From positions 308,314-372,313 of the forward strand of contig NZ_JALHPR010000001.1 of NCBI RefSeq assembly GCF_022842375.1: DNA of 64,000 bases, given 5' to 3'. The DNA comes from Elioraea sp. GTDB lineage: Bacteria; Pseudomonadota; Alphaproteobacteria; Acetobacterales; Acetobacteraceae. Numbering within the stretch: position 1 is the stretch's first letter; every line of letters starts with the position of its first letter. The translations under genes and the position numbers were made by a program. The notes under the pieces are model-generated. The model saw only the letters and a program-made list of their open reading frames with translations. It had not been told where the DNA came from and did no database searches. Of this stretch, positions 17,135 to 27,547 are shown one piece after another.

Positions 17135-19209
17135 TGGGCAGCGCACGTCTCGCCGTCGACATCGGCGGCACATTCACCGACCTGGCACTCGAGCAGGGTA
17201 CGCGGCGGTGGACAGCGAAGGTGCTTACCACGCCGTCGGCCCCCGAGAAGGGTGTTCTCGAAGGCGTGGCCACCATCCTGAAGGATGCCGGGCTGACGCC
17301 GGGCGATGTCGGCCTCGTCATCCACGGCACCACGCTCGCGACGAATGCGCTGATCGAGCGGAAGGGCGCCCGCACCGCGCTCATCACCACCGAAGGGTTC
17401 CGTGACGTCCTCGCCCTCGGCAACGAAGCGCGCTACGACCAGTATGACCTCCAGATCGTGCTGCCGGAGCCGCTGGTACCGCGGCGCCTGCGGCTTCCGG
17501 TGCCGGAGCGCCTCGACAACACCGGCGCGGTGCTGAAGCCGCTCGACGAGGCCGCCGTGCGCGCGCTCGTGCCGCTCCTGAAACAGGAGAAGATCGAGGC
17601 CATCGCCGTCGGCTTCCTGCACGCCTTCGTCAACGGCGCGCATGAGCGGCGCGTGCGCGAGATCCTGGAGGCCGAGCTTCCGGGCGTTCCCGTCAGCCTC
17701 TCCTCGGAGGTCTCGCCCGAGATGCGCGAGTGGGAGCGGTTCTCGACCACGGTCGCCAACGCCTACGTCCAGCCGCTGATGAGCCGCTACCTGCGCAAGC
17801 TCGAGAGCGGGCTGCACGACGCGGGCCTCACCGCCCCCTTGTTCCTGATGCTCTCGGGCGGTGGGCTGACGACGGTCGACACCGCCTGCCGCTATCCCAT
17901 CCGCCTGGTCGAGAGCGGGCCTGCTGGCGGGGCGATCTTCGCCGCCCACATCGCGCGCGAGGTCGGCATCACCGACGTGCTGTCCTACGACATGGGCGGA
18001 ACGACCGCGAAGGTGTGCCTGATCGACCATTACCGCCCGCAGGCTTCGCGTACCTTCGAGGTGGCGCGCGTCGGCCGCTTCAAGAAGGGCTCTGGCCTGC
18101 CCCTGCGGATCCCCGTGATCGAGATGGTCGAGATCGGTGCGGGCGGCGGCAGCCTGGCACATGTCGACAGCATGGGCCGCATCGCCGTCGGTCCCGAGAG
18201 TGCTGGGGCCGACCCGGGGCCTGCCTGCTACGGCCGTGGCGGGCTGATGCCGGCGGTGACGGATGCCAACCTCACGCTCGGCCGTTACGATCCTGCACAC
18301 TTCGCCGGCGGCTACCTGAAGCTCTACCCCGATGCGGCAGGCGATGCGCTGACGCGCGCGGTGGGAGAGCCGCTTGGCCTGCCGCCGGAGATGGCAGCGC
18401 TCGGTGTCGTCGAGATGGTCGATGAGAACATGGCCAATGCCGCACGCGTGCATGCGATCGAGAGCGGCAAGAACCTCGGCGGCCGCACGCTGGTCGCGTT
18501 CGGCGGCGGCGGGCCGGTGCATGGCTATCGCGTGGCGGAGAAGATCGGCATCACCTCGGTGCTCGTTCCCTCCGGCGCAGGTGTCGGTTCCGCGATCGGC
18601 TTCCTGCGCGCGCCCGTCGGCTACGAGGTGGTGAAGAGCCTCTACCAGCGCTTCTCGAGCTTCGATGTCGCTGCCGTCAACACGCTGCTTGCGGCGATGA
18701 GCAGGGAGGCGTCCGACGTCGTCGCCGTTGGCGCCGCTGGGCGCGAGACGGAGGAGCATCGCCTCGCCTACATGCGCTATGTCGGGCAGGGACACGAGAT
18801 CGCGGTACCCATCCCGGCGCGCGTGCTGACGGCGGCCGATGTCGGGCTGATCCGGGCCGAGTATGACCGCCTCTACGCCTCGTTCTATGACCGCCCCGTT
18901 CCGGGGTCGGATGTCGAGATCCTCTCCTTCGCCGTCACGGTCGCGACCCTGCCCGAGCCCGTCACCGCGGCCCCCACGGCGCCGGCGGCCCAGCCCGCGT
19001 CGCCCGTGCGGCACCAGGCCGTGCGCGACACAGCCACCGGCACCGTGGCCGAGTGGGCGGTGTATGACCGCGCGTCGCTGTCCCCAGGCAGCAGCTTCGC
19101 AGGCCCCGCGATCATCGCGGAGGACGAGACCTCGACGCTCATCGGCCCCGGCTGGTCGGCGCGGATCGACGGCATGGGCTATATTCGCCTCACCCGCGGC
19201 AACGCCTGA
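17134..19209 (+). CDS. hyuA: Hydantoinase/oxoprolinase family protein, subunit A
   Basis: A 691-residue ATP-dependent ring-opening hydrolase subunit (N-methylhydantoinase A / 5-oxoprolinase alpha / acetone-carboxylase beta family). The N-terminal actin-like motif DIGGTFTDLALE, IHGTTLATNALIERKGA, then ESGPAGGAIFAAHIA and DMGGTTAKVCLID in the ATPase domain, and FGGGGPVHGY are all present. ATG 17134 overlaps the preceding stop. It works with subunit B encoded directly downstream (11-base gap), hydrolysing a cyclic amide with ATP in the cytoplasm. Together with the two upstream carbamoylases it could take hydantoins to amino acids. The exact ring substrate is not decidable. Confidence 0.92.
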   Translation: MGSARLAVDIGGTFTDLALEQGTRRWTAKVLTTPSAPEKGVLEGVATILKDAGLTPGDVGLVIHGTTLATNALIERKGARTALITTEGFRDVLALGNEARYDQYDLQIVLPEPLVPRRLRLPVPERLDNTGAVLKPLDEAAVRALVPLLKQEKIEAIAVGFLHAFVNGAHERRVREILEAELPGVPVSLSSEVSPEMREWERFSTTVANAYVQPLMSRYLRKLESGLHDAGLTAPLFLMLSGGGLTTVDTACRYPIRLVESGPAGGAIFAAHIAREVGITDVLSYDMGGTTAKVCLIDHYRPQASRTFEVARVGRFKKGSGLPLRIPVIEMVEIGAGGGSLAHVDSMGRIAVGPESAGADPGPACYGRGGLMPAVTDANLTLGRYDPAHFAGGYLKLYPDAAGDALTRAVGEPLGLPPEMAALGVVEMVDENMANAARVHAIESGKNLGGRTLVAFGGGGPVHGYRVAEKIGITSVLVPSGAGVGSAIGFLRAPVGYEVVKSLYQRFSSFDVAAVNTLLAAMSREASDVVAVGAAGRETEEHRLAYMRYVGQGHEIAVPIPARVLTAADVGLIRAEYDRLYASFYDRPVPGSDVEILSFAVTVATLPEPVTAAPTAPAAQPASPVRHQAVRDTATGTVAEWAVYDRASLSPGSSFAGPAIIAEDETSTLIGPGWSARIDGMGYIRLTRGNA

Positions 19210-19220
19210 GGAGCGGAACG

Positions 19221-20900
19221 ATGCACCAGATGGCCAATGACCAGCTCTCCGCGCTCGCGAAGATCCAGACGCAGATCATGTGGAACCGCCTGATCGCCGT
19301 CGTGGAGGAGCAGGCGCAGACGATGATCCGCACGGCGTTCTCAACCACCGTGCGCGAGGCGGGCGACCTTTCCGCCGGCGTGTTCGACCTCAAGGGCCGC
19401 ATGCTCGCCCAGGCCGTGACGGGCACGCCAGGCCACGTGAACTCGATGATGGAGAGCGTGGCGCACTTCCTCGCCAAGTTTCCGGCCGAGACGATGAAGC
19501 CCGGTGACCACTACATCACCAACGACCCCTGGCTCGGCACAGGCCACCTGCACGACCTCACGGTCGTCACCCCCGCCTTCAAGGATGGGCGCATCGTCGG
19601 CCTGTTCGCGAACACCGCGCACATCATCGACATCGGCGGCCTCGGCATGGGGCCCGAGGGCCGGTCGGTGTTCGAGGAGGGGCTCTACATCCCCATCGTG
19701 AAGTGCTTCGAGGAAGGCCATCCGAACGAGACGTTCTTCGACTTCATCCGCGCAGGCTCCCGCACGCCGGTCGAGCTCGAGGGCGACATCTATTCGCTCT
19801 GCGCCTGCAACGATGCGGGGGCGAAGCGGCTCGTCGAGATGATGGAGGAGTTCGGCATGGAAGGGCTCGACCCCCTGGCCGAGGCGATCTTCGAGGCCTC
19901 CCTCCGCGCCACCGAGGCAGAGATCGCGAAGCTGCCGAAGGGCACCTACAGCGCCGCCATCCAGTCGGACGGCTATGAGGCGCCCGTGACGCTCGCGGCC
20001 GCGATGACGATCGGCGACAGCGAGATCGTGGTCGACTTCACCGGCACGTCTGGCCTCTCGACGCGGGCGATCAATGTGCCGCCGGCCTATTGCCGCGCGT
20101 ATTCATGCTTCGGCATCAAGGTCGTGGTGGCCCCCGAGATCCCGAACAACTGGGCCTCGCTCCAGCCATTCCGGATGGCGATTCCGGAGGGCTGCATCCT
20201 CAACGCCCCGCGCCCGTATCCCGTGGCGGTGCGGCACGTGACCGGCCAGCTGCTGCCCGACCTGATGATGGGCTGCCTCGTGCAGGCCGTGCCGGACCGC
20301 GTGGCGGCCGAAGGCTCGTCATGCCTCTGGAACCCGCCGCTCCGCGGCGGCACTCAGGTGTCGGGCCAGAAGGCCAGGGTGGATGATTTCGAGATCATCA
20401 CGTTCAACTCCGGCGGCACCGGTGCGCGCGCCACGCGCGACGGGCTCTCCGGCATCGCCTTCCCCTCCGGCGTGCGCACTATGCCGGTGGAGGCGACCGA
20501 GAACGTCGCCCCGGTGGTGTTCTGGAAGAAGGAGCTCCGCCCCGACAGCGCGGGGGCGGGCCGCACGCGCGGCGGCTTCGGCCAGGTGATGGAGATCGGC
20601 ACCAAGGGCGAGGCCGAGTTCGCCGTGAACGCAATCTTCGACCGCGTAGCGAATGCCCCGCGCGGCCGGAAGGGCGGCGGCGATGGGGCTGCGGGTGTCG
20701 TCTCCCTCACCTCCGGCACGACGCTGCGCACCAAGGGGTTCCAGATCATTCCGGAGGGGGAGCGGTTGCTGCTGCTGCTGCCAGGCGGCGGCGGGATGGG
20801 CGACCCGAAGGAGCGTGACCCTGAGCTCATCGCCCGCGACGTGGCCGATGGGCTGATCACGCCCGGCGAGGCGAAGGCGCGGTATGGCTGGACCGGCTGA
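19221..20900 (+). CDS. hyuB: Hydantoinase B family protein
   Basis: A 559-residue partner of HyuA. Family signatures: VEEQAQTMIRTAFSTTVREAGDLS, HYITNDPWLGTGHLHDLTVV, HIIDIGGLGMGPEGRS, SGGTGARATRDGLSG, and the glycine-rich end LLLLLPGGGGMGDPKERD. ATG 19221 follows GAGGAGCGGA. The enzyme pair resembles N-methylhydantoinase and 5-oxoprolinase more than acetone carboxylase, since no gamma-subunit gene follows. It is probably the last gene of the operon begun by the SDR gene: a possible terminator hairpin lies over the stop codon and the next gene converges. Confidence 0.92.
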   Translation: MHQMANDQLSALAKIQTQIMWNRLIAVVEEQAQTMIRTAFSTTVREAGDLSAGVFDLKGRMLAQAVTGTPGHVNSMMESVAHFLAKFPAETMKPGDHYITNDPWLGTGHLHDLTVVTPAFKDGRIVGLFANTAHIIDIGGLGMGPEGRSVFEEGLYIPIVKCFEEGHPNETFFDFIRAGSRTPVELEGDIYSLCACNDAGAKRLVEMMEEFGMEGLDPLAEAIFEASLRATEAEIAKLPKGTYSAAIQSDGYEAPVTLAAAMTIGDSEIVVDFTGTSGLSTRAINVPPAYCRAYSCFGIKVVVAPEIPNNWASLQPFRMAIPEGCILNAPRPYPVAVRHVTGQLLPDLMMGCLVQAVPDRVAAEGSSCLWNPPLRGGTQVSGQKARVDDFEIITFNSGGTGARATRDGLSGIAFPSGVRTMPVEATENVAPVVFWKKELRPDSAGAGRTRGGFGQVMEIGTKGEAEFAVNAIFDRVANAPRGRKGGGDGAAGVVSLTSGTTLRTKGFQIIPEGERLLLLLPGGGGMGDPKERDPELIARDVADGLITPGEAKARYGWTG

Positions 20901-20932
20901 CGCTCTCGCGCCAGCCGGCCCACCCATTTTTC
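20893..20932 (+). terminator. Possible intrinsic terminator after hyuB
   Basis: CCGGCTG (20893-20899) can pair with CAGCCGG (20912-20918) around a 12-base loop, followed after seven bases by TTTTTC. It overlaps the hyuB stop region. The long loop and spaced T-run make it only a moderate candidate. Confidence 0.35.
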
Positions 20933-22256
20933 AGCCGCGCAGGCTGTCCGTCATCGCGCCGTAGACGAGGTTCTTGAAGATCATCCGCGTGCGGAAGCGG
21001 CTCGATGGCCCCTGCGCCATCAGGATCGCGACGAGCCCCTCCGACCGGTCGATCGTGAAGCTCGTGCCCCAGGCACCTGCCCACATCGCATCGTTCGGGC
21101 TGCCCGGCGCCGTGCCGACGCCATCGGCGAGCCTGACGCCGAAGCCGAGCCCGAAGCCGTAGCCGGGGCCCGTCGAGGCAGCAGGCGTTCCCGCCATGCC
21201 GGTGATGTGGTTCGACAGCATGAACCGCACGGTGGCGGGCGACAGATAGCGCGTGCCCTCGAACACGCCGCCATTGGCGATCATCTGCGCGTAGCGGAGA
21301 TAGTCGGTGGAGGTCGAGACGAGGCCAGCGCCGCCCTTGAAGTAGGAGGCATCGCCCGGGTCCTGCATGATGCGGTAGCTCTGCCACATCGGCGCGGTCT
21401 GCGGGTCGGTGGTCGGCGCCTCGGCAATGCGTGCGCGCTTGGCTTCCGGGACGAACCAGGTGGTCTCAGCCATGCCGAGGGGGCCGGTGAGGTCGCGGGC
21501 GAGCAGGCGGTCGAGCCGCATGCCGGCGGCGCGCTCGAGGGCCAGCCCCAGCACGTCGGTTGCGATCGAGTAGTGGAATGTCGTGCCAGGCTGGAACGCC
21601 AGGGGAATGGTGCCGAGCGCCTGCAGCATCGCGGCCGTCGTCACCGGCCCGTTGCGTGCCTCGATGTCGGCCCGCCCGTACGCAGCGCGGATGCCGGGGG
21701 AGGGGGAGGCCGCATTGGCGTAGACGAAGCCAGCGGAATGGCGCAGCAGGTCATGGATGGTGGGCTGCCGCGTGGGTGGCACGAATTCCGGCTCCGCCCC
21801 CGGCCGGCGGACCTCGACCTTCAGCTCGGCGAGCTCGGGCAGGTAGGTGTGGATCGGGTCGTCGAGCTTCACGCGTCCCTGCTCGACCATCATCATCGCC
21901 AGCGTCGAGACGATCGGCTTGGTCATCGAGGCCTGGAGGAAGATCGCATCCGTCGTCATCGGCCTGGTCTTGGCCGCGTCGAGATGGCCGTGCGCCTCGT
22001 GGTGGATGATCTCGCCCTGGCGCGCGATCAGCGTCACCGCGCCGGGGAAGGAATTGCGCGCGGCCTCCGCCTCCATGACGGGGCGGATGCGGGCGAGCCG
22101 CGCCTTGGAGAAGCCGCGGATAACATCGGGTGCGGCGACCGGCGTGGTTGCGGCGACGGTCGCGGGCTGCGCGGCCGCTCCGCCGCCAAGCACGAGCGCG
22201 AGGCCGGTGCCGGCCAGCGCCGCACGGCGGTGCAGCGTGGGGAACGCTTTGGTCAT
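20931..22256 (-). CDS. Serine hydrolase, beta-lactamase/esterase VIII family, exported
   Basis: A 441-residue protein of the class C beta-lactamase / DD-peptidase fold. ATG 22256 (MTKAFPTLHRRAALAG) opens a twin-arginine-like signal peptide ending near GGGAAAQP. The nucleophile motif SxxK is QASMTKPIVS, the second motif TTFHYSIATDVLG supplies the Tyr, and the late GAWGTSFTID segment replaces KTG. This pattern is usual for carboxylesterases and D-aminopeptidases rather than true beta-lactamases. It would act in the periplasm on esters or D-amino-acid amides. It converges with hyuB and lies two genes from a D-aminoacylase, compatible with D-amino-acid or peptide scavenging, but the substrate is unknown. 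Confidence 0.85.
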   Translation of the reverse strand: MTKAFPTLHRRAALAGTGLALVLGGGAAAQPATVAATTPVAAPDVIRGFSKARLARIRPVMEAEAARNSFPGAVTLIARQGEIIHHEAHGHLDAAKTRPMTTDAIFLQASMTKPIVSTLAMMMVEQGRVKLDDPIHTYLPELAELKVEVRRPGAEPEFVPPTRQPTIHDLLRHSAGFVYANAASPSPGIRAAYGRADIEARNGPVTTAAMLQALGTIPLAFQPGTTFHYSIATDVLGLALERAAGMRLDRLLARDLTGPLGMAETTWFVPEAKRARIAEAPTTDPQTAPMWQSYRIMQDPGDASYFKGGAGLVSTSTDYLRYAQMIANGGVFEGTRYLSPATVRFMLSNHITGMAGTPAASTGPGYGFGLGFGVRLADGVGTAPGSPNDAMWAGAWGTSFTIDRSEGLVAILMAQGPSSRFRTRMIFKNLVYGAMTDSLRG

Positions 22257-22376
22257 GGGGGGGGACACTCCTCCTCGGGATCGCCGGACGTTACCCGCCC
22301 TGGCGCCACAACGATACCGAGTGTGGCGTCGTCCGGAAAGCGTCCCCCGCTCGGCTAGGCACAAGGCTAGAGCAGG

Positions 22377-23066
22377 TCAGAATGCACCGTTGAAGTGGTA
22401 GATGTGGTGAAGCACGCCATCGAAATGCACGAGCACGTTCATGCCGTTCTTGGGCGTCGTGGTGCCATTCTTCGCGACTTCGAAGCAAGTTCCTGCGCCG
22501 AGATTGAATGGCACCTGCTTCGTGTTTCCTGAAGCCCAAGGTCCTTTCGCGTTGATCGCCTTGGCGAAGGCGCTGGCGACGTCCGCCCGAGTCAGCCCGT
22601 CGAGGATCAGCACTGTCGTCGTGACTGTTTTCGGACCGTAGGGATCCGTTTTGTAGAACGGTGCGATCTCGCTCTGCTTCACTTCCTTCGCAGCCTTGAA
22701 GGCGTTCCGCCCGGTCTCTGTCTTCATGTCGAAGTCACTCGGCTTGATCGCTGCGTTGATCCACTTGGTCATCGCCTGCTGCCGCTTCTGGGCCGGGTTC
22801 TCAGCCCGCTTGTTCGCAAGCGCCTTTGCCTTGTCGGTGGCGCTGCCGTCGTGCTTGCCGCCCTCGGTGACGATCAGGTGCCGCTTGCCGAAGCCGTTAT
22901 AGGGGTTCTTGGCATCGGGGTCGGCCGCTGGCGGCAGCGGTCCCTGGATCCGCATGCTGATGCCCTCTGCGTTCCAGTCCTGGATCGCCTCGCGATGCTT
23001 TGCCGTCTCGCCATCGACGGAGAAATAGGTGAAAAACGAGTTCTTGACCGCGACCGCGATGACCAT
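22377..23066 (-). CDS. Orphan hypothetical protein of lower GC content
   Basis: A 229-residue protein I cannot assign. ATG 23066 (MVIAVAVKNSFFTYFS) is chosen because GGAGGG ends 4 bases upstream; TTG 23114 would add 16 residues. It has no signal peptide or membrane span. It is lysine-rich with a charged helical middle (about residues 65-130) and a mixed alpha/beta C-terminal half ending FDGVLHHIYHFNGAF. Base composition and codon use are visibly less GC-rich than both neighbours, suggesting recent acquisition. It stands alone, divergent from the D-aminoacylase gene across about 60 bases. A stand-alone acquired gene could be a toxin, effector or phage-derived protein, but nothing in the sequence shows this. 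Confidence 0.7.
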   Translation of the reverse strand: MVIAVAVKNSFFTYFSVDGETAKHREAIQDWNAEGISMRIQGPLPPAADPDAKNPYNGFGKRHLIVTEGGKHDGSATDKAKALANKRAENPAQKRQQAMTKWINAAIKPSDFDMKTETGRNAFKAAKEVKQSEIAPFYKTDPYGPKTVTTTVLILDGLTRADVASAFAKAINAKGPWASGNTKQVPFNLGAGTCFEVAKNGTTTPKNGMNVLVHFDGVLHHIYHFNGAF

Positions 23067-23125
23067 GCCGCCCTCCACGGGATGCTGTTCAATTAGCGTG
23101 TTAGCGAACCACAAGGAGCCACTGG

Positions 23126-24598
<1,473 letters not shown>

Positions 24599-24599
24599 C

Positions 24600-25604
24600 C
24601 TAGGCCTTTACCGCAGCTGGCTTCACCGCGTTCGCGAGCGGCCTTCCGGCTGCGTAGTCGTCGATGTTGCCGAGCGTGACCTCGGCGATCGCGGCCAGCG
24701 CCTCGCGCGTGAAGAAGGCCTGGTGGCCGGTGACCAGCACGTTGGGGAACATCATCAGCCGCTGCAGGGTGTCGTCCTGGATGATTTCGGCGGAAAGGTC
24801 CTCGAAGAACACGTCCGCCTCCTGCTCGTAGACATCGATCGCGAGCCCGCCGAGCTGGCCGGTCTTCAGCGCCTCGATCGCCGCCTCGGTGTCGATCAGC
24901 GCGCCGCGCGAGGTGTTCACAACGATGGTTCCCGGCCTCAGCCGCGCGACGCTCCGCGCATTCAGGAGATGATGCGTCTGTGGCGTCAGCGGGCAGTGGA
25001 GGGAGATGATGTCGCATTCCGCCACGATCTCCTCGACGGGGGCGTAGCGCACGCCGATGGCTTCGAGGGCCGCATCGTGGTGGATGTCGTAGGCAAGCAC
25101 GCGGCAGCCGAAGCCTGCCTGGAGGATGCGTGCGACGATCGCCCCGATCCGCCCCGTGCCGATCACGCCGACGGTACGGCCATGCAGGTCGAAGCCCAGC
25201 AGCCCGTCGAGCGCGAAATTGCTCTCTCGCGTGCGGGTGTACGCCTTGTGGATCCGCCGCACGAGCGCGAGCAGCAGCCCGATCGTGAACTCCGCCACCG
25301 CGTGCGGCGAGTAGGCGGGCACGCGCACCACGGCCATGCCATGCGCCTCGGCCGCGGCGAGATCGACATTGTTGAAGCCGGCGCAGCGCAGCGCGATGAG
25401 CCTCGTCCCGCCCGCGGCAAGGGCCGCGATCACCTCGGCGCGCGCATCGTCGTTCACGAACAGGCACACAGCCTCGAAGCCCTGCGCGAGCGAGACGGTT
25501 TCGGCCGAGAGGCGTGGCTCGAGCCAGGCGATGTCGTGGCTGCTGCCGCGCTCCTCGAAGCTGCGCTGGTCATAAGGCTTGGTGCTGAACATCGCGATGC
25601 GCAT
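24600..25604 (-). CDS. ldhA: D-lactate dehydrogenase-type 2-hydroxyacid dehydrogenase
   Basis: A 334-residue enzyme of the fermentative D-LDH group. The start MRIAMFSTKPYDQRSFEE at 25604 matches the family N-terminus; an in-frame ATG 18 bases upstream is an alternative. Rossmann motif GVIGTGRIGAIVARIL; catalytic Arg in NTSRGALIDTEA, Glu in IDVYEQEADVFFEDLS and His in VTGHQAFFTREAL. The family reduces pyruvate to D-lactate with NADH or oxidises related 2-hydroxyacids. It converges with the D-aminoacylase gene with one base between stops. The physiological direction is unknown; 2-keto acids from D-amino acids would be reasonable substrates. Confidence 0.88.
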   Translation of the reverse strand: MRIAMFSTKPYDQRSFEERGSSHDIAWLEPRLSAETVSLAQGFEAVCLFVNDDARAEVIAALAAGGTRLIALRCAGFNNVDLAAAEAHGMAVVRVPAYSPHAVAEFTIGLLLALVRRIHKAYTRTRESNFALDGLLGFDLHGRTVGVIGTGRIGAIVARILQAGFGCRVLAYDIHHDAALEAIGVRYAPVEEIVAECDIISLHCPLTPQTHHLLNARSVARLRPGTIVVNTSRGALIDTEAAIEALKTGQLGGLAIDVYEQEADVFFEDLSAEIIQDDTLQRLMMFPNVLVTGHQAFFTREALAAIAEVTLGNIDDYAAGRPLANAVKPAAVKA

Positions 25605-25707
25605 CGGCGCGGCTCCGGCCATTCATGCGGGGGGTGCAAGGCTCGCATGCGCCGCCTTGGCCGGCCATGGGGCGACAAGGTCAGTGCCGCTGACCGATAC
25701 TGGGTAG

Positions 25708-26304
25708 ATGATGGTTCCCGACGTCATGTGGGCCCTGCTCGCCTTCGCCTTCGCCTCGTCGGTCACGCCGGGGCCGAACGTGATCATGGTCGCGGCGTCG
25801 GCCGCCAATCACGGCGTGCGGGCAACGCTGCCGCACATGGCGGGCATCTCGATCGGATTTCCCGCCATGGTCCTGCTGGTCGGCCTCGGCCTTGCCGGGC
25901 CGTTCGCTGCGAGCCCGATGCTGCATCTGGCGCTGAAATGGATCGGTTCGGCCTGGCTCTTGTGGCTGGCATGGAAGATCGCGCGATCCGGCGCGCCGGG
26001 GGATGGAGAGGCGAAGCCTCCGCTCGGCTTCCTTGGTGCGGCGGCATTCCAGTGGGTGAACCCGAAGGCCTGGATGATGGCGCTTGCGGCCATTCCCGCC
26101 TTCTCCACCCCTGGCGGCAACGTGCTGGGCGAGACGCTGCTGATCGCCGGCGCCTTCCTTGCCGTGGCACCACCCACCCTCGGCTTCTGGGCGCTCGTCG
26201 GCCGCGGGGCGGCGAGCCTGCTGCGCACGCCGGCGAAGCTTCGCGCCTTCAACGTCACGATGGCGCTGCTGCTCGTCGCATCCCTGGCCCTCGTATTCGT
26301 CTGA
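25708..26304 (+). CDS. LysE/RhtB-family translocator
   Basis: A 198-residue inner-membrane protein with about six hydrophobic segments. It has the LysE signature near the N-terminus (SSVTPGPNVIMVAASAANHG) and the second conserved loop FQWVNPKAWMMALAAIPAF. Family members export amino acids or amino-acid-like metabolites by proton antiport. ATG 25708 is followed at once by a second ATG and no clear ribosome site is visible. It could relieve amino-acid build-up from the amidohydrolase pathway nearby; the substrate is unproven. Confidence 0.88.
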   Translation: MMVPDVMWALLAFAFASSVTPGPNVIMVAASAANHGVRATLPHMAGISIGFPAMVLLVGLGLAGPFAASPMLHLALKWIGSAWLLWLAWKIARSGAPGDGEAKPPLGFLGAAAFQWVNPKAWMMALAAIPAFSTPGGNVLGETLLIAGAFLAVAPPTLGFWALVGRGAASLLRTPAKLRAFNVTMALLLVASLALVFV

Positions 26305-26362
26305 GTGGCACCCTTGCCTCCCGCGCCATCGCGCCCTAATGCCGGACGGGGAGGATCTTCCG

Positions 26363-27532
26363 ATGGACCAGACGCTGCTGCGTGACGACACCTGGGCTGA
26401 CCTGCGCGGCGAGGTCGCCAAGCTCTGCGCGCAGTTCCCGGGCGAGTACTGGCGGAAGCTCGACGCCGAGCGCGGCTATCCGACGGCGTTCGTCACGGCG
26501 CTGACCGAGGCCGGCTATCTCGCCGCGCTGATCCCGGAGGAGTATGGCGGCGCGGGCCTGCCGCTCTCGGGTGCCGCCGCGATCCTGGAGGAGATCCAGG
26601 CCCAGGGCGGCAACGGGGCTGCCTGCCACGCGCAGATGTACATCATGGGAACGATCCTCCGGCACGGCTCGCCCGAGCAGAAGGCGAAGTACCTGCCCGA
26701 GATCGCCGCCGGCCGCCTGCGCCTGCAGGCCTTTGGGGTGACCGAGCCGACCTCGGGCACCGACACCACCTCGCTGCGCACGACGGCGCGGAAGGAAGGC
26801 GATCGCTACATCGTCAACGGCCAGAAGGTGTGGACGTCGCGCGCGGAACATTCCGACCTGATGTTGCTGCTTGCCCGCACCACGGCGCGCGACCAAGTGG
26901 CGAAGAAGACCGAGGGGCTTTCCACCTTCATCGTCGACATGAAGGCGGTGCTCGGGAAGGGCCTCACCATCCGCCCCATCCGCACGATGATGAACCACAA
27001 TTCGTGCGAGGTGTTCTTCGACAACATGGAGATCCCGGCCGAGAACCTGCTCGGCGTCGAGGGCCGCGGCTTCCGCTACATCCTCGACGGCATGAACGCC
27101 GAGCGCATCCTGATCGCCGCGGAATGCATCGGCGATGCGAAATGGTTCACCGAACGCTCGGTCTCCTACGCCAAGGACCGGAACGTGTTCAACCGGCCCA
27201 TCGGGCAGAACCAGGGCGTGCAGTTCCCGATCGCGCGCGCCTATGCGCAGTGGCGCGCGGCGGAGTTGATGGTCAAGGACGCGTGCGAGAAGTTCGAGGC
27301 GGGGATCAACTGCGGCGCCGAGGCGAACATGGCGAAGATGCTCGCCGCCGAAGCCTCATGGGCCGCGGCGGAGGCCTGCGTGCAGACCCATGGCGGCTTC
27401 GGCTTCGCGGAAGAATACGACATCGAACGGAAATTCCGCGAGACGCGCCTGTATCAGGTCGCACCGATCTCGACCAACCTCGTGCTCTCCTACATCGCGG
27501 AACACGTACTCGGATTGCCGCGGTCGTACTGA
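26363..27532 (+). CDS. Acyl-CoA dehydrogenase family protein
   Basis: A 389-residue flavoprotein. The FAD/substrate motifs GVTEPTSGTDTTSLRTTA and KVWTSRAEHSDL, the C-terminal helical domain, and QTHGGFGFAEEYDIERKFRETR are typical. At the place where many acyl-CoA dehydrogenases carry the catalytic Glu (EGT), this protein reads VAPISTNLVLSY, so the base must be elsewhere or the reaction differs. ATG 26363 (MDQTLLRDD) is preceded by GGGGAGGATC. It is followed 15 bases later by a CoA transferase, so the pair probably activates and desaturates a carboxylic acid as its CoA ester. The acid is not identified. Confidence 0.9.
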   Translation: MDQTLLRDDTWADLRGEVAKLCAQFPGEYWRKLDAERGYPTAFVTALTEAGYLAALIPEEYGGAGLPLSGAAAILEEIQAQGGNGAACHAQMYIMGTILRHGSPEQKAKYLPEIAAGRLRLQAFGVTEPTSGTDTTSLRTTARKEGDRYIVNGQKVWTSRAEHSDLMLLLARTTARDQVAKKTEGLSTFIVDMKAVLGKGLTIRPIRTMMNHNSCEVFFDNMEIPAENLLGVEGRGFRYILDGMNAERILIAAECIGDAKWFTERSVSYAKDRNVFNRPIGQNQGVQFPIARAYAQWRAAELMVKDACEKFEAGINCGAEANMAKMLAAEASWAAAEACVQTHGGFGFAEEYDIERKFRETRLYQVAPISTNLVLSYIAEHVLGLPRSY

Positions 27533-27547
27533 CGCAGAAGGACACCG

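Noticed and set aside
16630..19014. 794-codon open frame on the minus strand
   Set aside because: It is antisense to hyuA, which has full family motifs; the antisense product has shadow composition.
20931..22256. True beta-lactamase (resistance gene)
   Set aside because: The SxxK and Tyr motifs fit the fold, but the late KTG is replaced by a GTS segment and the context is catabolic; esterase/peptidase activity is more likely.
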